Source of the DNA: a bacterium
GTDB taxonomy: Bacteria > Chloroflexota > Anaerolineae > Caldilineales > Caldilineaceae
NCBI GenBank assembly: GCA_016124945.1
Contig: WGMT01000003.1
Coordinates: 62,001 to 126,000 of the forward strand
Direction of reading: 5' to 3'
Length of the DNA: 64,000 bases
Below are positions 35,381-44,128 of the stretch, piece after piece (the first letter of the stretch is position 1; each line of letters opens with the position of its first letter). A program made the translations under genes and the position numbers. The notes beneath the pieces are model-generated. The model saw only the letters and a list, made by a program, of their open reading frames with translations, had not been told where the DNA came from and did not search any database.

Positions 35381-37312
35381 ATGTTGTATTCCTTTCGTTT
35401 GCGCTGGGCAATGGTTGTGTTGGTCTTTTCTGCCTTGTGGCCGGTTTCGGCGGAGGCATCCCCCGAGGCGGCGACCGATTTGGGGGATGTGGGCTACTAT
35501 TACAGTCAGGTAGGCCCATTTTTAGAATCTACAATTTCGGTTTTCAATGCAGGGGTGGCTGCTGATGTAGCTGAATTGACGCTGCGCAATGATGTAGGCA
35601 TGGTTGTCTACACGCAGACGCAGACAATTGCAGCGGGCGAGCAGTGGCACTTTTCGCCGGGTGACGTTGGGCTGCGCGGCATCTTTCACGGCGACGTGCG
35701 CAGTGAAGACGATGCCCTCTCTGTCTTTGTGAGTACCAGCGGCGAGCAGGATACGTCCTTGCGGGGTGGGTATGTGGCTGTCCCCGTGACTGGTGGTGGC
35801 GAGTCGCTGATTCTGGAACAGATGGTGGTGGCCGGCGGCGCGGCGCCGCGCGATGTGGAGATCGTGGTTCAGAATCTTTCGGCTCGTTCGAATCAGGTAA
35901 TCTTCACCCTCTGCCCTGAAGACGGTCGCTGCTTTGCCAACAATGCCGCAGTGTTGCCCGCCAATGGGCGGCGCACGTTCTTGCTCAGTCAGCTTGCCCA
36001 TTCCAATCGCTATGGCGACGAGTTGGTAGCATTGACCGGTCGATTTTCGGTGACATTGGCGTCGGAACCGGGGCGCACCGTGGCGGCGTTGGTCAACGGT
36101 TTCGAGCCGGTCACTGCTCGCAAAGCGGAATTAGGCGCAGGCGCCCTGGCACAACAGGTGATGACGAAGGCCGCGACGCCGCTTTCGGTGGTGGAAGGCA
36201 ACAGCACAATTCCCCAATTGTCGCCACGGCTCTACCTGCCTAGCATCGACGGTGCCCATATGCCACTGGCAGCGCGGCGCTGTCCACTGCCCGAAGACGG
36301 CGGGGAATGGCCCTGTGGTGCGCAACGCGCCGGGGTCTGGCATCTGCCATTTGTGGCCGCGCCCAACCTGCCCTTTGTCGACGAGAGCGGATCGCTATTA
36401 GGCGTAGGCTATCCCTGGCAGGGCATTCAGGCCACAGCACGCAGCCTGGACGACTGGGCCGGCTTCTCGAATTTGAATTGGTACAACTGGCGCGCCAATG
36501 CCGACTGGGATACACGGCTCAACAACACAATGTGGAGCTTATGTGAGCAAGATCCACATTACTTCCCCATGGTCTGGTCGGCGGCGGTGTCGCGCAACAC
36601 CGTACCCAGCAGTTGCGCCGGACGCCCGCTCTTGTTGGTCAACGAGCCGATGTTGCAGCGCTTAAGTGTGGAAAATGGGGGGGGCAAGCTCGATTCGTGG
36701 AGCGACGATGCCATTGCCACCAATGTCTTCGTTCACCAGAGTTGGCCGGGTGATCTCTACTGTTGTGGTCACGTCTACTGGCCTAACGACGGCGTGGACA
36801 AGATTTCGTCAAACAGTACCACCTATCCCACCTTTGGCAACGTCGTCGACGCGTACCAGCAACGCTTTGATGCACCGCTGCCCATCGACGGGGTACACCT
36901 ACACTTCTACCTGTGGCCCTGGCATGTCAACCTAGCCACACAGTCGCCAACGGATGCCTCGCTTCAGTCCACTCGCGCCGGTGTGCGCAGTTGGGTCACC
37001 GCGATCGAGGACAAATTTGGCGAAGGCTTCCCGATTCTTGTTTCGGAGTATGGGATTTTGCTGACAGGCCAAAATCAGCAGGCACAGCGGAATACGATCA
37101 AAGCGGGGTTAGACGAACTAACCGAAGTGTTGATCGACGAACTCGACGACAACCTGGTACGCCTGCACTACTTCCAAGTCTACTGGGGCGGCGATACCGA
37201 TCCCTTACGCCCGATGTGGCTGGTAGGCAGCGACGACGGCGCCTACGCCGTCGACGAGATCAACGATTTGGGGAGTTTTTATCTGGAGATGGTGGAGCAG
37301 CACAAGAGATGA
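35381..37312 (+). CDS. secreted glycoside hydrolase-like protein
   Basis: 643 residues with a signal peptide (VVLVFSALWPVSAEA). Residues about 25-270 form a beta-rich region; the C-terminal half looks like a clan GH-A TIM barrel. LLLVNEPMLQRLS has the Asn-Glu of a possible acid/base, and PILVSEYGILLTGQ the Glu of a possible nucleophile; DGVHLHFYLWPWHVN is barrel strand-like. Single gene opposite the kinase operon with a 289-bp divergent gap. It may trim a surface polysaccharide; substrate unknown. Its stop codon lies in the foldback at 37307-37367. Confidence 0.72.
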   Translation: MLYSFRLRWAMVVLVFSALWPVSAEASPEAATDLGDVGYYYSQVGPFLESTISVFNAGVAADVAELTLRNDVGMVVYTQTQTIAAGEQWHFSPGDVGLRGIFHGDVRSEDDALSVFVSTSGEQDTSLRGGYVAVPVTGGGESLILEQMVVAGGAAPRDVEIVVQNLSARSNQVIFTLCPEDGRCFANNAAVLPANGRRTFLLSQLAHSNRYGDELVALTGRFSVTLASEPGRTVAALVNGFEPVTARKAELGAGALAQQVMTKAATPLSVVEGNSTIPQLSPRLYLPSIDGAHMPLAARRCPLPEDGGEWPCGAQRAGVWHLPFVAAPNLPFVDESGSLLGVGYPWQGIQATARSLDDWAGFSNLNWYNWRANADWDTRLNNTMWSLCEQDPHYFPMVWSAAVSRNTVPSSCAGRPLLLVNEPMLQRLSVENGGGKLDSWSDDAIATNVFVHQSWPGDLYCCGHVYWPNDGVDKISSNSTTYPTFGNVVDAYQQRFDAPLPIDGVHLHFYLWPWHVNLATQSPTDASLQSTRAGVRSWVTAIEDKFGEGFPILVSEYGILLTGQNQQAQRNTIKAGLDELTEVLIDELDDNLVRLHYFQVYWGGDTDPLRPMWLVGSDDGAYAVDEINDLGSFYLEMVEQHKR

Positions 37313-37367
37313 TGGGATGATGGGATGGTGGGATTGACGTGTTAATCCCATCATCCCACCACCATTT
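37307..37367. repeat. GATGGGAT-family foldback filling a convergent gap
   Basis: A left arm of GATGATGGGATGATGGGATG and a right arm of AATCCCATCATCCCACCACC pair imperfectly around a GACGTGTT loop. It begins over the stop codon of the secreted glycosidase-like gene and ends 3 bp from the stop of the convergent gene. Confidence 0.8.
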
Positions 37368-37370
37368 ACT

Positions 37371-37910
37371 TCACTCCCCCGCCACCATCGTCTGCACTTC
37401 CGTCCACGCGCCGAGGTGATTTTCCCCTTCTACATCGGTGCAGTGCAGGCGAATGCGCCAGTGGTAGGTAAAGCCGTTCTGTAACAGGGGGGATTGGCTG
37501 TACTCGCCGAAGGTGAGAATCCCCATAGGCAGGACATCGCTGGGGGTGATGCCTGTCAACACAGTATCGCTCAAGGCATCATCGGTGGCCACCACATATT
37601 CGGCAGCCATGTTCATGTAAGAAAAATCGTTAATGGTGTAATCAACAAGAAAGCTATGCCGGTGAAAGCTGCCAGTTTGGTCGTTGGCAGGTGTGTAGCG
37701 GTAGCGCATGCTGTCGGGCAGGTAAGGGCATGTCACGTCGGACTGGCCGCCGGCGCCGCCAGTATTGGCAACGGCAATCGGCATGTAGAGGACAAACGAA
37801 TCGGCAGGCGCTTCCTGGGCGAACAAAGGTGTCCCCGCCGGCACCGCCAGGCCACACACCAACGCGACAAAGACCACCAACCAGATCATTTGATAATTCT
37901 GCTTCATCAT
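37371..37910 (-). CDS. exported protein of unknown function
   Basis: About 179 residues. Signal peptide (IWLVVFVALVCGLAVPAG, cleavage near LFAQEA), then a mature part with SFVLYMPIAVANTGGAGG, a phrase common in exported Chloroflexota proteins, and a beta-sandwich/Fn3-like C-terminus (GFTYHWRIRLHCTDVEGENH). GAGGAG lies just before two consecutive ATG codons at 37910 and 37907; either may be used. No family recognised. Confidence 0.7.
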   Translation of the reverse strand: MMKQNYQMIWLVVFVALVCGLAVPAGTPLFAQEAPADSFVLYMPIAVANTGGAGGQSDVTCPYLPDSMRYRYTPANDQTGSFHRHSFLVDYTINDFSYMNMAAEYVVATDDALSDTVLTGITPSDVLPMGILTFGEYSQSPLLQNGFTYHWRIRLHCTDVEGENHLGAWTEVQTMVAGE

Positions 37911-38209
37911 TCTCCTCTTTCTTCCACGATACAAAGTTTTTTCGCTATACAAAATTCAGTAGTTCACGATTCTTGCCCAATCTTGCGGAGGAAGCGTCCT
38001 GCCTTGCCCTGAAAGAGCGCTAGTGAACACGGGCTGAGATGAACACGGTTCAACCCCAACCGCCCACTTACCCTATTCGAGTATACGGCCGACTTTGGTC
38101 GTGTTCAAGCTTTTCCGTATTTAGTTTATCGGCTAAGATAGGTGTTATGCTGAGGCTGGACTTAAAGTATTGTGGAAATTAAAGCAAATTACGTACTAAC
38201 CATAAGAAA

Positions 38210-40093
38210 ATGTTTATGAATTTAATATATTTCTTGCGCAAGTCGGGAGATAAAGACGTACACACCCCGCGTAGAGTGTTAATGCTGCTCGTCGGCGGGG
38301 TATTGATTGCCCTGCTGGTATTGGGAATGGTTTGGGGGGGGCGCCTCGGCATTCATGCGTGGTCGGCTTATGAACATGCACAGGCGTTGCGTGAGGTGGC
38401 CGGGCGAGGCATCAACGTCCAATCCCTGCTGCCTGTGCAGCGAGAACTCGACGGTCTGGCCGAGGACACACGCATCCTGGCGCGTGGGTTGGCGCCGCTA
38501 TTGGGATCCGCGGCAGAATTTCGCTTCTTGGGGATGCGCGCAGGCGATCTGTTGGCCTATCTCGATGCCGGGCAACAGACAGCCGCCCTTGCCGCAGACT
38601 TCCTGGCAATTGTGCGGGCCACTTCTGCCGATCCGACGCAACCCCTGACGGCTTACCTGTTACAAGGGATGGCGGAACAGGCCACGGCCCTGAGTCTCCT
38701 CGGCCCACGCGCCCAGGCCACCCAAAGTGCCATCCTTACCCTGGATCCGAGTGCGCTGCCGCCAGATCAGGCGGCGATTTTTGCGTCTTTGCAGCCGCTG
38801 GCCCACTTCCTCGAACCTGCGATGCTCCTCTCGCCCACTCTGTCGACGCTGCTGGGCTATACCGAACCAGCTCGTTATCTTGTCCTTGTGCAGAACAACC
38901 AGGAAGCGCGTGCCACCGGCGGCTTCATCAGCAGCGTCGCCCTGGCCACAGTGGTGGATGGTGCGCTTGAAGAGCTCGTCTTTTCAGACAGCTATGCCGT
39001 AGACAATCTAGCCGTAGCCCACCCGGCTGCACCGCCCGCCATGCAGCGCTACCTCGACGCGCCGCTCATCTTCTTCCGCGACACCAACTGGTCACCTCAC
39101 TTCCCCATCAGTGCACGCACGGCCCAGGCCGTCTATGCCCGCGATCAGGGCATTGAGGTCGACGGCGTGATCAGCGTCGACCTACGTGCCGTTGAACTGG
39201 CGTTACAGGCAATGGGCCCGATTGCGGTTTCGGTTTGGGATGCACCCATCTCAGCGGGAAATGCGTTAGAGGTCATGATGGCGCTGTGGACGGCTCCTGC
39301 CACAACCGACGCTCGAATCGAGAGCAACATCGGCGATTGGTGGCTCGAGCGCAAGAGTTTTATGGGGCTACTGGCTGAAGGGCTGTTGGCCGAAATGCAA
39401 TTTGTGGAAGCAGCCGATCTAGCTGCGCCGGCGTTGGCGCTGCATCAGGCCCTGTCGGAGCGTGCAATCCAGGTGTGGATTGAAGACGGTCTTGCCGCGC
39501 AGCACCTGGCCCAATGGGGGTGGGACGGCGGCCTGCGCGCCGTTTCGGGGATCGATTACCTGTCGATTGTCGATAGCAACGTGGGCTTCAACAAGGTCAA
39601 CGCTGTGGTGGAGCGAAGCACTGCCTATGATGTCAATTGGTCACCAGGTGGAGGGCAGGGAGCGCAGGCCACGGTGACGGTCACCTACACCCATCCGATT
39701 GAGATGCCGGGTCATCTATGCAACCGGCGCGCCCGTTACGGTGACACCTACCAGGAGATGATGCGGCGCTGCTACTTCAATTATGTGCGGATCTACACGC
39801 CTCGCGGCAGTGAACTCCAATCAACCAGCGGCCTCGAAGACGGCAGCCAGGAAAGTCAACCCGGCGAGGCCAGCACCACCGTCTTCGCAGGGTATTTTGT
39901 CCTCAAGCCCGGTGAAAGCCATACCATCCAATTCACCTACCGTCTGCCCGCCGAGATTCAACTCGACAACTACCGTCTCATCCTGCAACGCCAATCCGGC
40001 TCAGCCCCGTTGCCGATAGCCTGGGACATCAACGGCATACAGGGAGAAGCAGTGATTACGGAGAATTGGGTGGAAAAGCGGTGGAGCGATTGA
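38210..40093 (+). CDS. DUF4012 domain membrane protein
   Basis: 627 residues, one N-terminal membrane segment (VLMLLVGGVLIALLVLGMVW), then a large extracytoplasmic DUF4012 domain. The family core is clear: YLVLVQNNQEARATGGFIS, FRDTNWSPHFPISARTAQAVY and VDGVISVDLRAVELALQAMG. DUF4012 proteins are frequent beside exopolysaccharide genes, and their role is not known; they share features with LytR-type proteins. The ATG has only a weak AAGAAA site. The stop codon lies in the left arm of the foldback 40088-40274. Confidence 0.85.
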   Translation: MFMNLIYFLRKSGDKDVHTPRRVLMLLVGGVLIALLVLGMVWGGRLGIHAWSAYEHAQALREVAGRGINVQSLLPVQRELDGLAEDTRILARGLAPLLGSAAEFRFLGMRAGDLLAYLDAGQQTAALAADFLAIVRATSADPTQPLTAYLLQGMAEQATALSLLGPRAQATQSAILTLDPSALPPDQAAIFASLQPLAHFLEPAMLLSPTLSTLLGYTEPARYLVLVQNNQEARATGGFISSVALATVVDGALEELVFSDSYAVDNLAVAHPAAPPAMQRYLDAPLIFFRDTNWSPHFPISARTAQAVYARDQGIEVDGVISVDLRAVELALQAMGPIAVSVWDAPISAGNALEVMMALWTAPATTDARIESNIGDWWLERKSFMGLLAEGLLAEMQFVEAADLAAPALALHQALSERAIQVWIEDGLAAQHLAQWGWDGGLRAVSGIDYLSIVDSNVGFNKVNAVVERSTAYDVNWSPGGGQGAQATVTVTYTHPIEMPGHLCNRRARYGDTYQEMMRRCYFNYVRIYTPRGSELQSTSGLEDGSQESQPGEASTTVFAGYFVLKPGESHTIQFTYRLPAEIQLDNYRLILQRQSGSAPLPIAWDINGIQGEAVITENWVEKRWSD

Positions 40094-40274
40094 CGATTTT
40101 CGATTGGGAGAGAATCTTGGCTTGGCATGAGCGGCTAAATTTGAAGGGATGGCGATTGGGGGATTAGGGGATTTTAACTTGTCTACACAATCCGCAATCT
40201 CTCAATCACCAACTTTTCCCACTCACCCCCCCATACCGAAGCAACACGCTCTGCCCAATCGTCAATCGTCAATC
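40088..40274. repeat. foldback whose arms contain both stop codons of a convergent pair
   Basis: GATTGACGATTTTCGATTGGG-like left arm (40088-40108) and CCCAATCGTCAATCGTCAATC-like right arm (40254-40274) pair over 18 of 21 positions. The DUF4012 stop is in the left arm and the hyuB stop in the right arm. The interior has further GATTGGG/AATCTCTC heptamer-like units. Confidence 0.8.
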
Positions 40275-41977
40275 TTTTTTCCCCATCCGCCACCGCCCGG
40301 CGTCTCGATTCGTAGCTTTTCGCCCGGTGAGAACCAGCGTGTAAATTTTGAGGGGAGCACTTCTTCGCTGCCGTCAGGATGCACTAGGGTATTGCACCCG
40401 ACGACGCCGGGATCGCCGCCGGTGGATCCCCACGGCGGCACGCTGCGCCGTTCGCTGAGCATGGTGACGGTGGCGGGTGTGAGCATTTCGTACTCGCGCA
40501 CAATGCCTTCGCCGCCACGGTGGACGCCGCCGCCGCCACTCTCGCGGCGCAGGCTGTAGCGCGCCAGCCGCAGCGGATAGGCCATCTCCAGCGCCTCCAC
40601 CGGCGTATTCAGGGTGTTAGACATGTGGACGTGCGCCCCGCTCAGGCCGTCACCTGCCGGCGCTGCGCCCATGCCGCCGCCAATGGTTTCGTAGTAGGCC
40701 CAAGGACGCCCGTCCTCTGCCTTGCCGCCCATGGTCACGTTGTTCATGGTGCCCTGGCCCGCCGCAGGCAGGCGATTAGGCATAGCCTGCGCCAGCGCGC
40801 CGATGACGACATCGGTGATGCGCTGCGACGTCTCCACATTGCCGCCCGCCACCGCAGCCGGCGGCTCGGCGTTGACCAGCGACCCTAGCGGGGCGACGAT
40901 GTGCACCGGCGCAAAACAGCCCGAATTTACCGGGATCTCGCCCAACTCCTCGCCCACCAGGCAGCGCACCACATAGTAACAGGCTGAGCGCACCACGCTC
41001 TCAATCGTGTTCAGCGATCCCTGGATCGACGGTGCGGTGCCGGTGAAGTCGAAGGTCACCGTCTCGTCGGCGATGCGCGCCGTCACGTGGATGGGCACCG
41101 GCGTGGAGCGGTCGCCTTCCACCAATTCGATTACATCTTCAAAGTGGAAATCGCCTTTGGGCCAGCCCGCAATCGCCGTCCTCGTCAGCCGTTCGCTGTA
41201 ATCGAGCAGATGACCGGCGTAGGCCGTCACTTCAGTCATCCCATGTACTGCCATGAGATCGCGCAGCCGTTGCTCGCCCACAGCATGCGCCGCGCGCTGC
41301 GCCGCCAGGTCCCCGCGCCGTTCGTCGGGTGTGCGCACATTGCGCAGGATCAGCCGCAGCACCCCATCGTTCACCTGTCCCGCTTCGTACAACTTCACCG
41401 GCGGAATGATGATCCCCTCCTGATACAACTCCGTGGACAACGGCAGCGATCCCGGGCTCATCCCCCCCACATCGGCATGGTGGGCCCGGCTGGCGACGAA
41501 GAAGATTGGGGATTGGGGACTGGGGTCTGGGGGCTGGGGATTGGGTTGAGGGTGTGATGCCGTCTGCGTTGTTTTCGGGTCACCGGCAAGCTTTTCAGAC
41601 GTCAAACTCTTCACCGATCCCCGATCCCCGGTCCCCTGTCCCCAATCCCCAGTCCCCACAAAAACCGGCGAAATCATTGTAATGTCCGGCAGATGCGATC
41701 CCCCCGCGTAGGGATCATTGAGCAGCACCACGTCGCCGAGGGCCCAGGTGGGGAAGGCGTCGAGCGCGGCCTGGACGCTGGCGGGCATGGCGCCCAGGTG
41801 CACAGGGATGTGCGCCGCCTGCGCCACCAGCCGTCCCTGTGCGTCGAAGATCGCGCACGAAAAGTCGAGCCGCTCTTTGATGTTGGGCGAATAGCTCGTC
41901 CGGCGCAGCGTAATGCCCATCTCCTCAGCAATACCCGAGAAGCGGTGACGGTAGAGTTCGAGGGTGATAGGATCCAT
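40262..41977 (-). CDS. hyuB: hydantoinase B/oxoprolinase beta-type subunit
   Basis: HyuB family subunit of an ATP-dependent N-methylhydantoinase/5-oxoprolinase-type amidohydrolase, 571 residues. Family segments: YSPNIKERLDFSCAIFDAQG, LNDPYAGGSHLPDI, FFVASRAHHADVGGMSPGS, FDFTGTAPSIQGSLN, GSLVNAEPPAAVAGGNVETS and the C-terminal RRESGGGGVHRGGEGIVRE. Between PVFV and the AHHADVGG motif, about 48 extra residues are encoded by an inverted heptamer array (41504-41657), in frame. Start 3 bp after the hyuA stop. Without that insert the length would be the usual about 520. Confidence 0.93.
   Translation of the reverse strand: MDPITLELYRHRFSGIAEEMGITLRRTSYSPNIKERLDFSCAIFDAQGRLVAQAAHIPVHLGAMPASVQAALDAFPTWALGDVVLLNDPYAGGSHLPDITMISPVFVGTGDWGQGTGDRGSVKSLTSEKLAGDPKTTQTASHPQPNPQPPDPSPQSPIFFVASRAHHADVGGMSPGSLPLSTELYQEGIIIPPVKLYEAGQVNDGVLRLILRNVRTPDERRGDLAAQRAAHAVGEQRLRDLMAVHGMTEVTAYAGHLLDYSERLTRTAIAGWPKGDFHFEDVIELVEGDRSTPVPIHVTARIADETVTFDFTGTAPSIQGSLNTIESVVRSACYYVVRCLVGEELGEIPVNSGCFAPVHIVAPLGSLVNAEPPAAVAGGNVETSQRITDVVIGALAQAMPNRLPAAGQGTMNNVTMGGKAEDGRPWAYYETIGGGMGAAPAGDGLSGAHVHMSNTLNTPVEALEMAYPLRLARYSLRRESGGGGVHRGGEGIVREYEMLTPATVTMLSERRSVPPWGSTGGDPGVVGCNTLVHPDGSEEVLPSKFTRWFSPGEKLRIETPGGGGWGKKIDD
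41504..41657. repeat. inverted heptamer array inserted in frame in hyuB
   Basis: Left array 41504-41551: GATTGGG, GATTGGG, GACTGGG, GTCTGGG, GGCTGGG, GATTGGG, TTGAGGG. Right array 41616-41657: GATCCCC, GATCCCC, GGTCCCC, TGTCCCC, AATCCCC, AGTCCCC. The 64-bp middle is non-repetitive. The whole piece encodes a Gly/Asp/Pro/Gln-rich loop at a position where related HyuB proteins have only a few residues. Confidence 0.92.
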
Positions 41978-41980
41978 GTT

Positions 41981-44032
41981 TTAAGCTCTTTCTATCCAAA
42001 GATTCCGCCACCCATCCACCCACACGTCCCACCCCGGCGGCACGACGACGGTGGTGTCGAATTGGTAGATCATGGCGGGGCCGGTACAGCGGACGCCGGG
42101 GTGCAGGCGTGGACGGGCATAGCAATCCACCGGCTGAGGAGCGTCGCGGTGGAACCAGACGTCGGACATGCCCAGGTGCGCGGCGGCAATGCTTGCCGCG
42201 GCGGCATCGGCGTCGCCCAACGCTTCTTCGTGCATCTCCGGCTGCGCGCCAGGACCAATCCCCTGTACGCGCAAGGTGACCACTTCCACCGATTCGCCTT
42301 CGGCGGCGTAGCCGTAACGCTGCGCGTGGACAGCATGAAAGCGCGCCACGGCTTCGGTCACCGCCGCCGCCGAAATGGGTGTGGGCAAGGGGACGGTCAA
42401 CTCGTAGCTCTGGCCGCGGTAGCGCATGTCCAGCGCCGCCTCGATGCGCGGATCGGCAATGCCTTCGCCCAACAACACCGTGCGACACTCATTGGCCAAC
42501 CGCGCAAAGGTCTTGGCCAGCGGCGCCGGGTCGTCGGTCAACGCGCCCGCCGCAGCGAGGACAGCCTGCGCCGTCTCGTGGACCACGTCGGACATGAGCA
42601 GCCCCAGCGCGCTGAGCACACCAGGATGGGGCGGCAACAAAATGCGGCGAATGCCCAGTGCCTCGGCCAGTTCACACGCATGCAACGGGCCGGCCCCGCC
42701 AAAGGGCACGAAGACAAATTCCTTGGGATCATAGCCCCGCTCCACCGACACCCGGCGCAGCGCCCGCTCCATCGTGGCGTTGGCCACACGGATCACGCCC
42801 AACGCCGCTTCCTCGGCCGAAAAGCCGCCCAACTCCGCGCCCAAACGGGTCAACGCGGCGTGGGCTGCTTTGGCGTCGAGTTGCAACGTGCCGCTGCCGC
42901 CCAGAAACTGCCCGGCGTCGAGCCGACCCAACACCAGATTGGCATCGGTGACCGTGGGCTGTGTCCCCCCGCGCCCGTAGCAGACCGGCCCAGGCACGGC
43001 GCCCGCGCTTTGCGGACCCACATGCAGGCCGCCCGCCGCGTCCACATAGGCCAAACTGCCGCCACCCGCGCCCACGGTGTGGATATCGATCACGGGCAGG
43101 CGCAGCGGCAGCCCAGCGATCTCGCTTTCCGCCGTGCGCAGAATCTCGCCGGGGCAGAGCGACACGTCGGTGCTGGTGCCCCCCATGTCGAAGGTGATGA
43201 TCTGCACCGTCTCTTCGGGCGTGCGGCGGGCCTGAGCGGCCAGGGCAAACGCGCCTACCACACCCCCCGCCGGGCCACTCAGCACCAGGCGCGCCGGCTC
43301 TCGGCCTGCCTGATCCACCCCAATCGCGCCACCGTTCGACTGCATAATGCGGATGGCGCTCCCTGGTAGCGATCCCGAAAGCCGCCGCACGTAGCGATCC
43401 ACCAGCGGGCGCACGTAGGCATTGATCGCCGTTGTCGCTGTGCGTTCATATTCGCGGTATTCAGGCAACACTTCACTGCTCAAAGACACAAGCAGATCCG
43501 GTTGCCGCGCTGTCAGCATCTCGGCCACGCACCGTTCGTGGGTGGGGTTTCTGTAGGAAAAGAGGAGACAGATCGCCACGCTCTCCGGCCTCGCCTCCAG
43601 CAAATGATCCAACGTTTGGGCCAGGGCTGTCTCGTCCAAGGGCATAAGGACGTTCCCATGTACGTCCAATCGTTCAACCACCTCGAAGCGCAGCGCAGCA
43701 GGCACTAACTGTGGGGGGCGTTCCTGGTGCAGTTTGTACAGATGGGGCCGATTCTGTCGCCCGATCTCAATCACATCGGCAAAGCCCGCCGTGGTCAACA
43801 GCGCCGTGCGCGCCCCGCGCCGTTCCAACAGCGCATTCGTCGCCACCGTCGTGCCGTGGACAATGTCCAACCCGGCGTCTGTGAGCAGCCCCATCTCATG
43901 CAAGCCCATCACAATCGCCTGGCTCTGATCCGACGGCGTCGTCGGCGACTTGTAGACGCGTAACTGTCCGTCCACCAGGGCCACGAAATCGGTAAATGTG
44001 CCGCCTACGTCGATCCCAACGAGAACCGCCAT
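41981..44032 (-). CDS. hyuA: hydantoinase/oxoprolinase alpha-type subunit
   Basis: HyuA family subunit, 683 residues, partner of HyuB; ATP-dependent opening of hydantoin or 5-oxoproline-like rings in the cytoplasm. The N-terminal actin-like ATPase motif VGIDVGGTFTDFVALVDG is followed by DIVHGTTVATNALLERRGAR, ITFDMGGTSTDVSLCPGE and VGAGGGSLAYVDAAGGLHVGP. The C-terminal domain contains MRYRGQSYELTVPLP. The ATG at 44032 is chosen: AAGGA lies 6 nt before it and the ATPase motif starts at once; a longer in-frame extension upstream reaches the IS inverted repeat and is not credible. Confidence 0.94.
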   Translation of the reverse strand: MAVLVGIDVGGTFTDFVALVDGQLRVYKSPTTPSDQSQAIVMGLHEMGLLTDAGLDIVHGTTVATNALLERRGARTALLTTAGFADVIEIGRQNRPHLYKLHQERPPQLVPAALRFEVVERLDVHGNVLMPLDETALAQTLDHLLEARPESVAICLLFSYRNPTHERCVAEMLTARQPDLLVSLSSEVLPEYREYERTATTAINAYVRPLVDRYVRRLSGSLPGSAIRIMQSNGGAIGVDQAGREPARLVLSGPAGGVVGAFALAAQARRTPEETVQIITFDMGGTSTDVSLCPGEILRTAESEIAGLPLRLPVIDIHTVGAGGGSLAYVDAAGGLHVGPQSAGAVPGPVCYGRGGTQPTVTDANLVLGRLDAGQFLGGSGTLQLDAKAAHAALTRLGAELGGFSAEEAALGVIRVANATMERALRRVSVERGYDPKEFVFVPFGGAGPLHACELAEALGIRRILLPPHPGVLSALGLLMSDVVHETAQAVLAAAGALTDDPAPLAKTFARLANECRTVLLGEGIADPRIEAALDMRYRGQSYELTVPLPTPISAAAVTEAVARFHAVHAQRYGYAAEGESVEVVTLRVQGIGPGAQPEMHEEALGDADAAAASIAAAHLGMSDVWFHRDAPQPVDCYARPRLHPGVRCTGPAMIYQFDTTVVVPPGWDVWVDGWRNLWIERA

Positions 44033-44128
44033 GCGATGTCCTTGTTCTATAGTGTTGGTATTTAGAGTGCCCGCTAAGCTTGGCGTTAAGTTGATTCTGG
44101 AAGCGAGGGCAGCAGGACCCCTCCCCAG

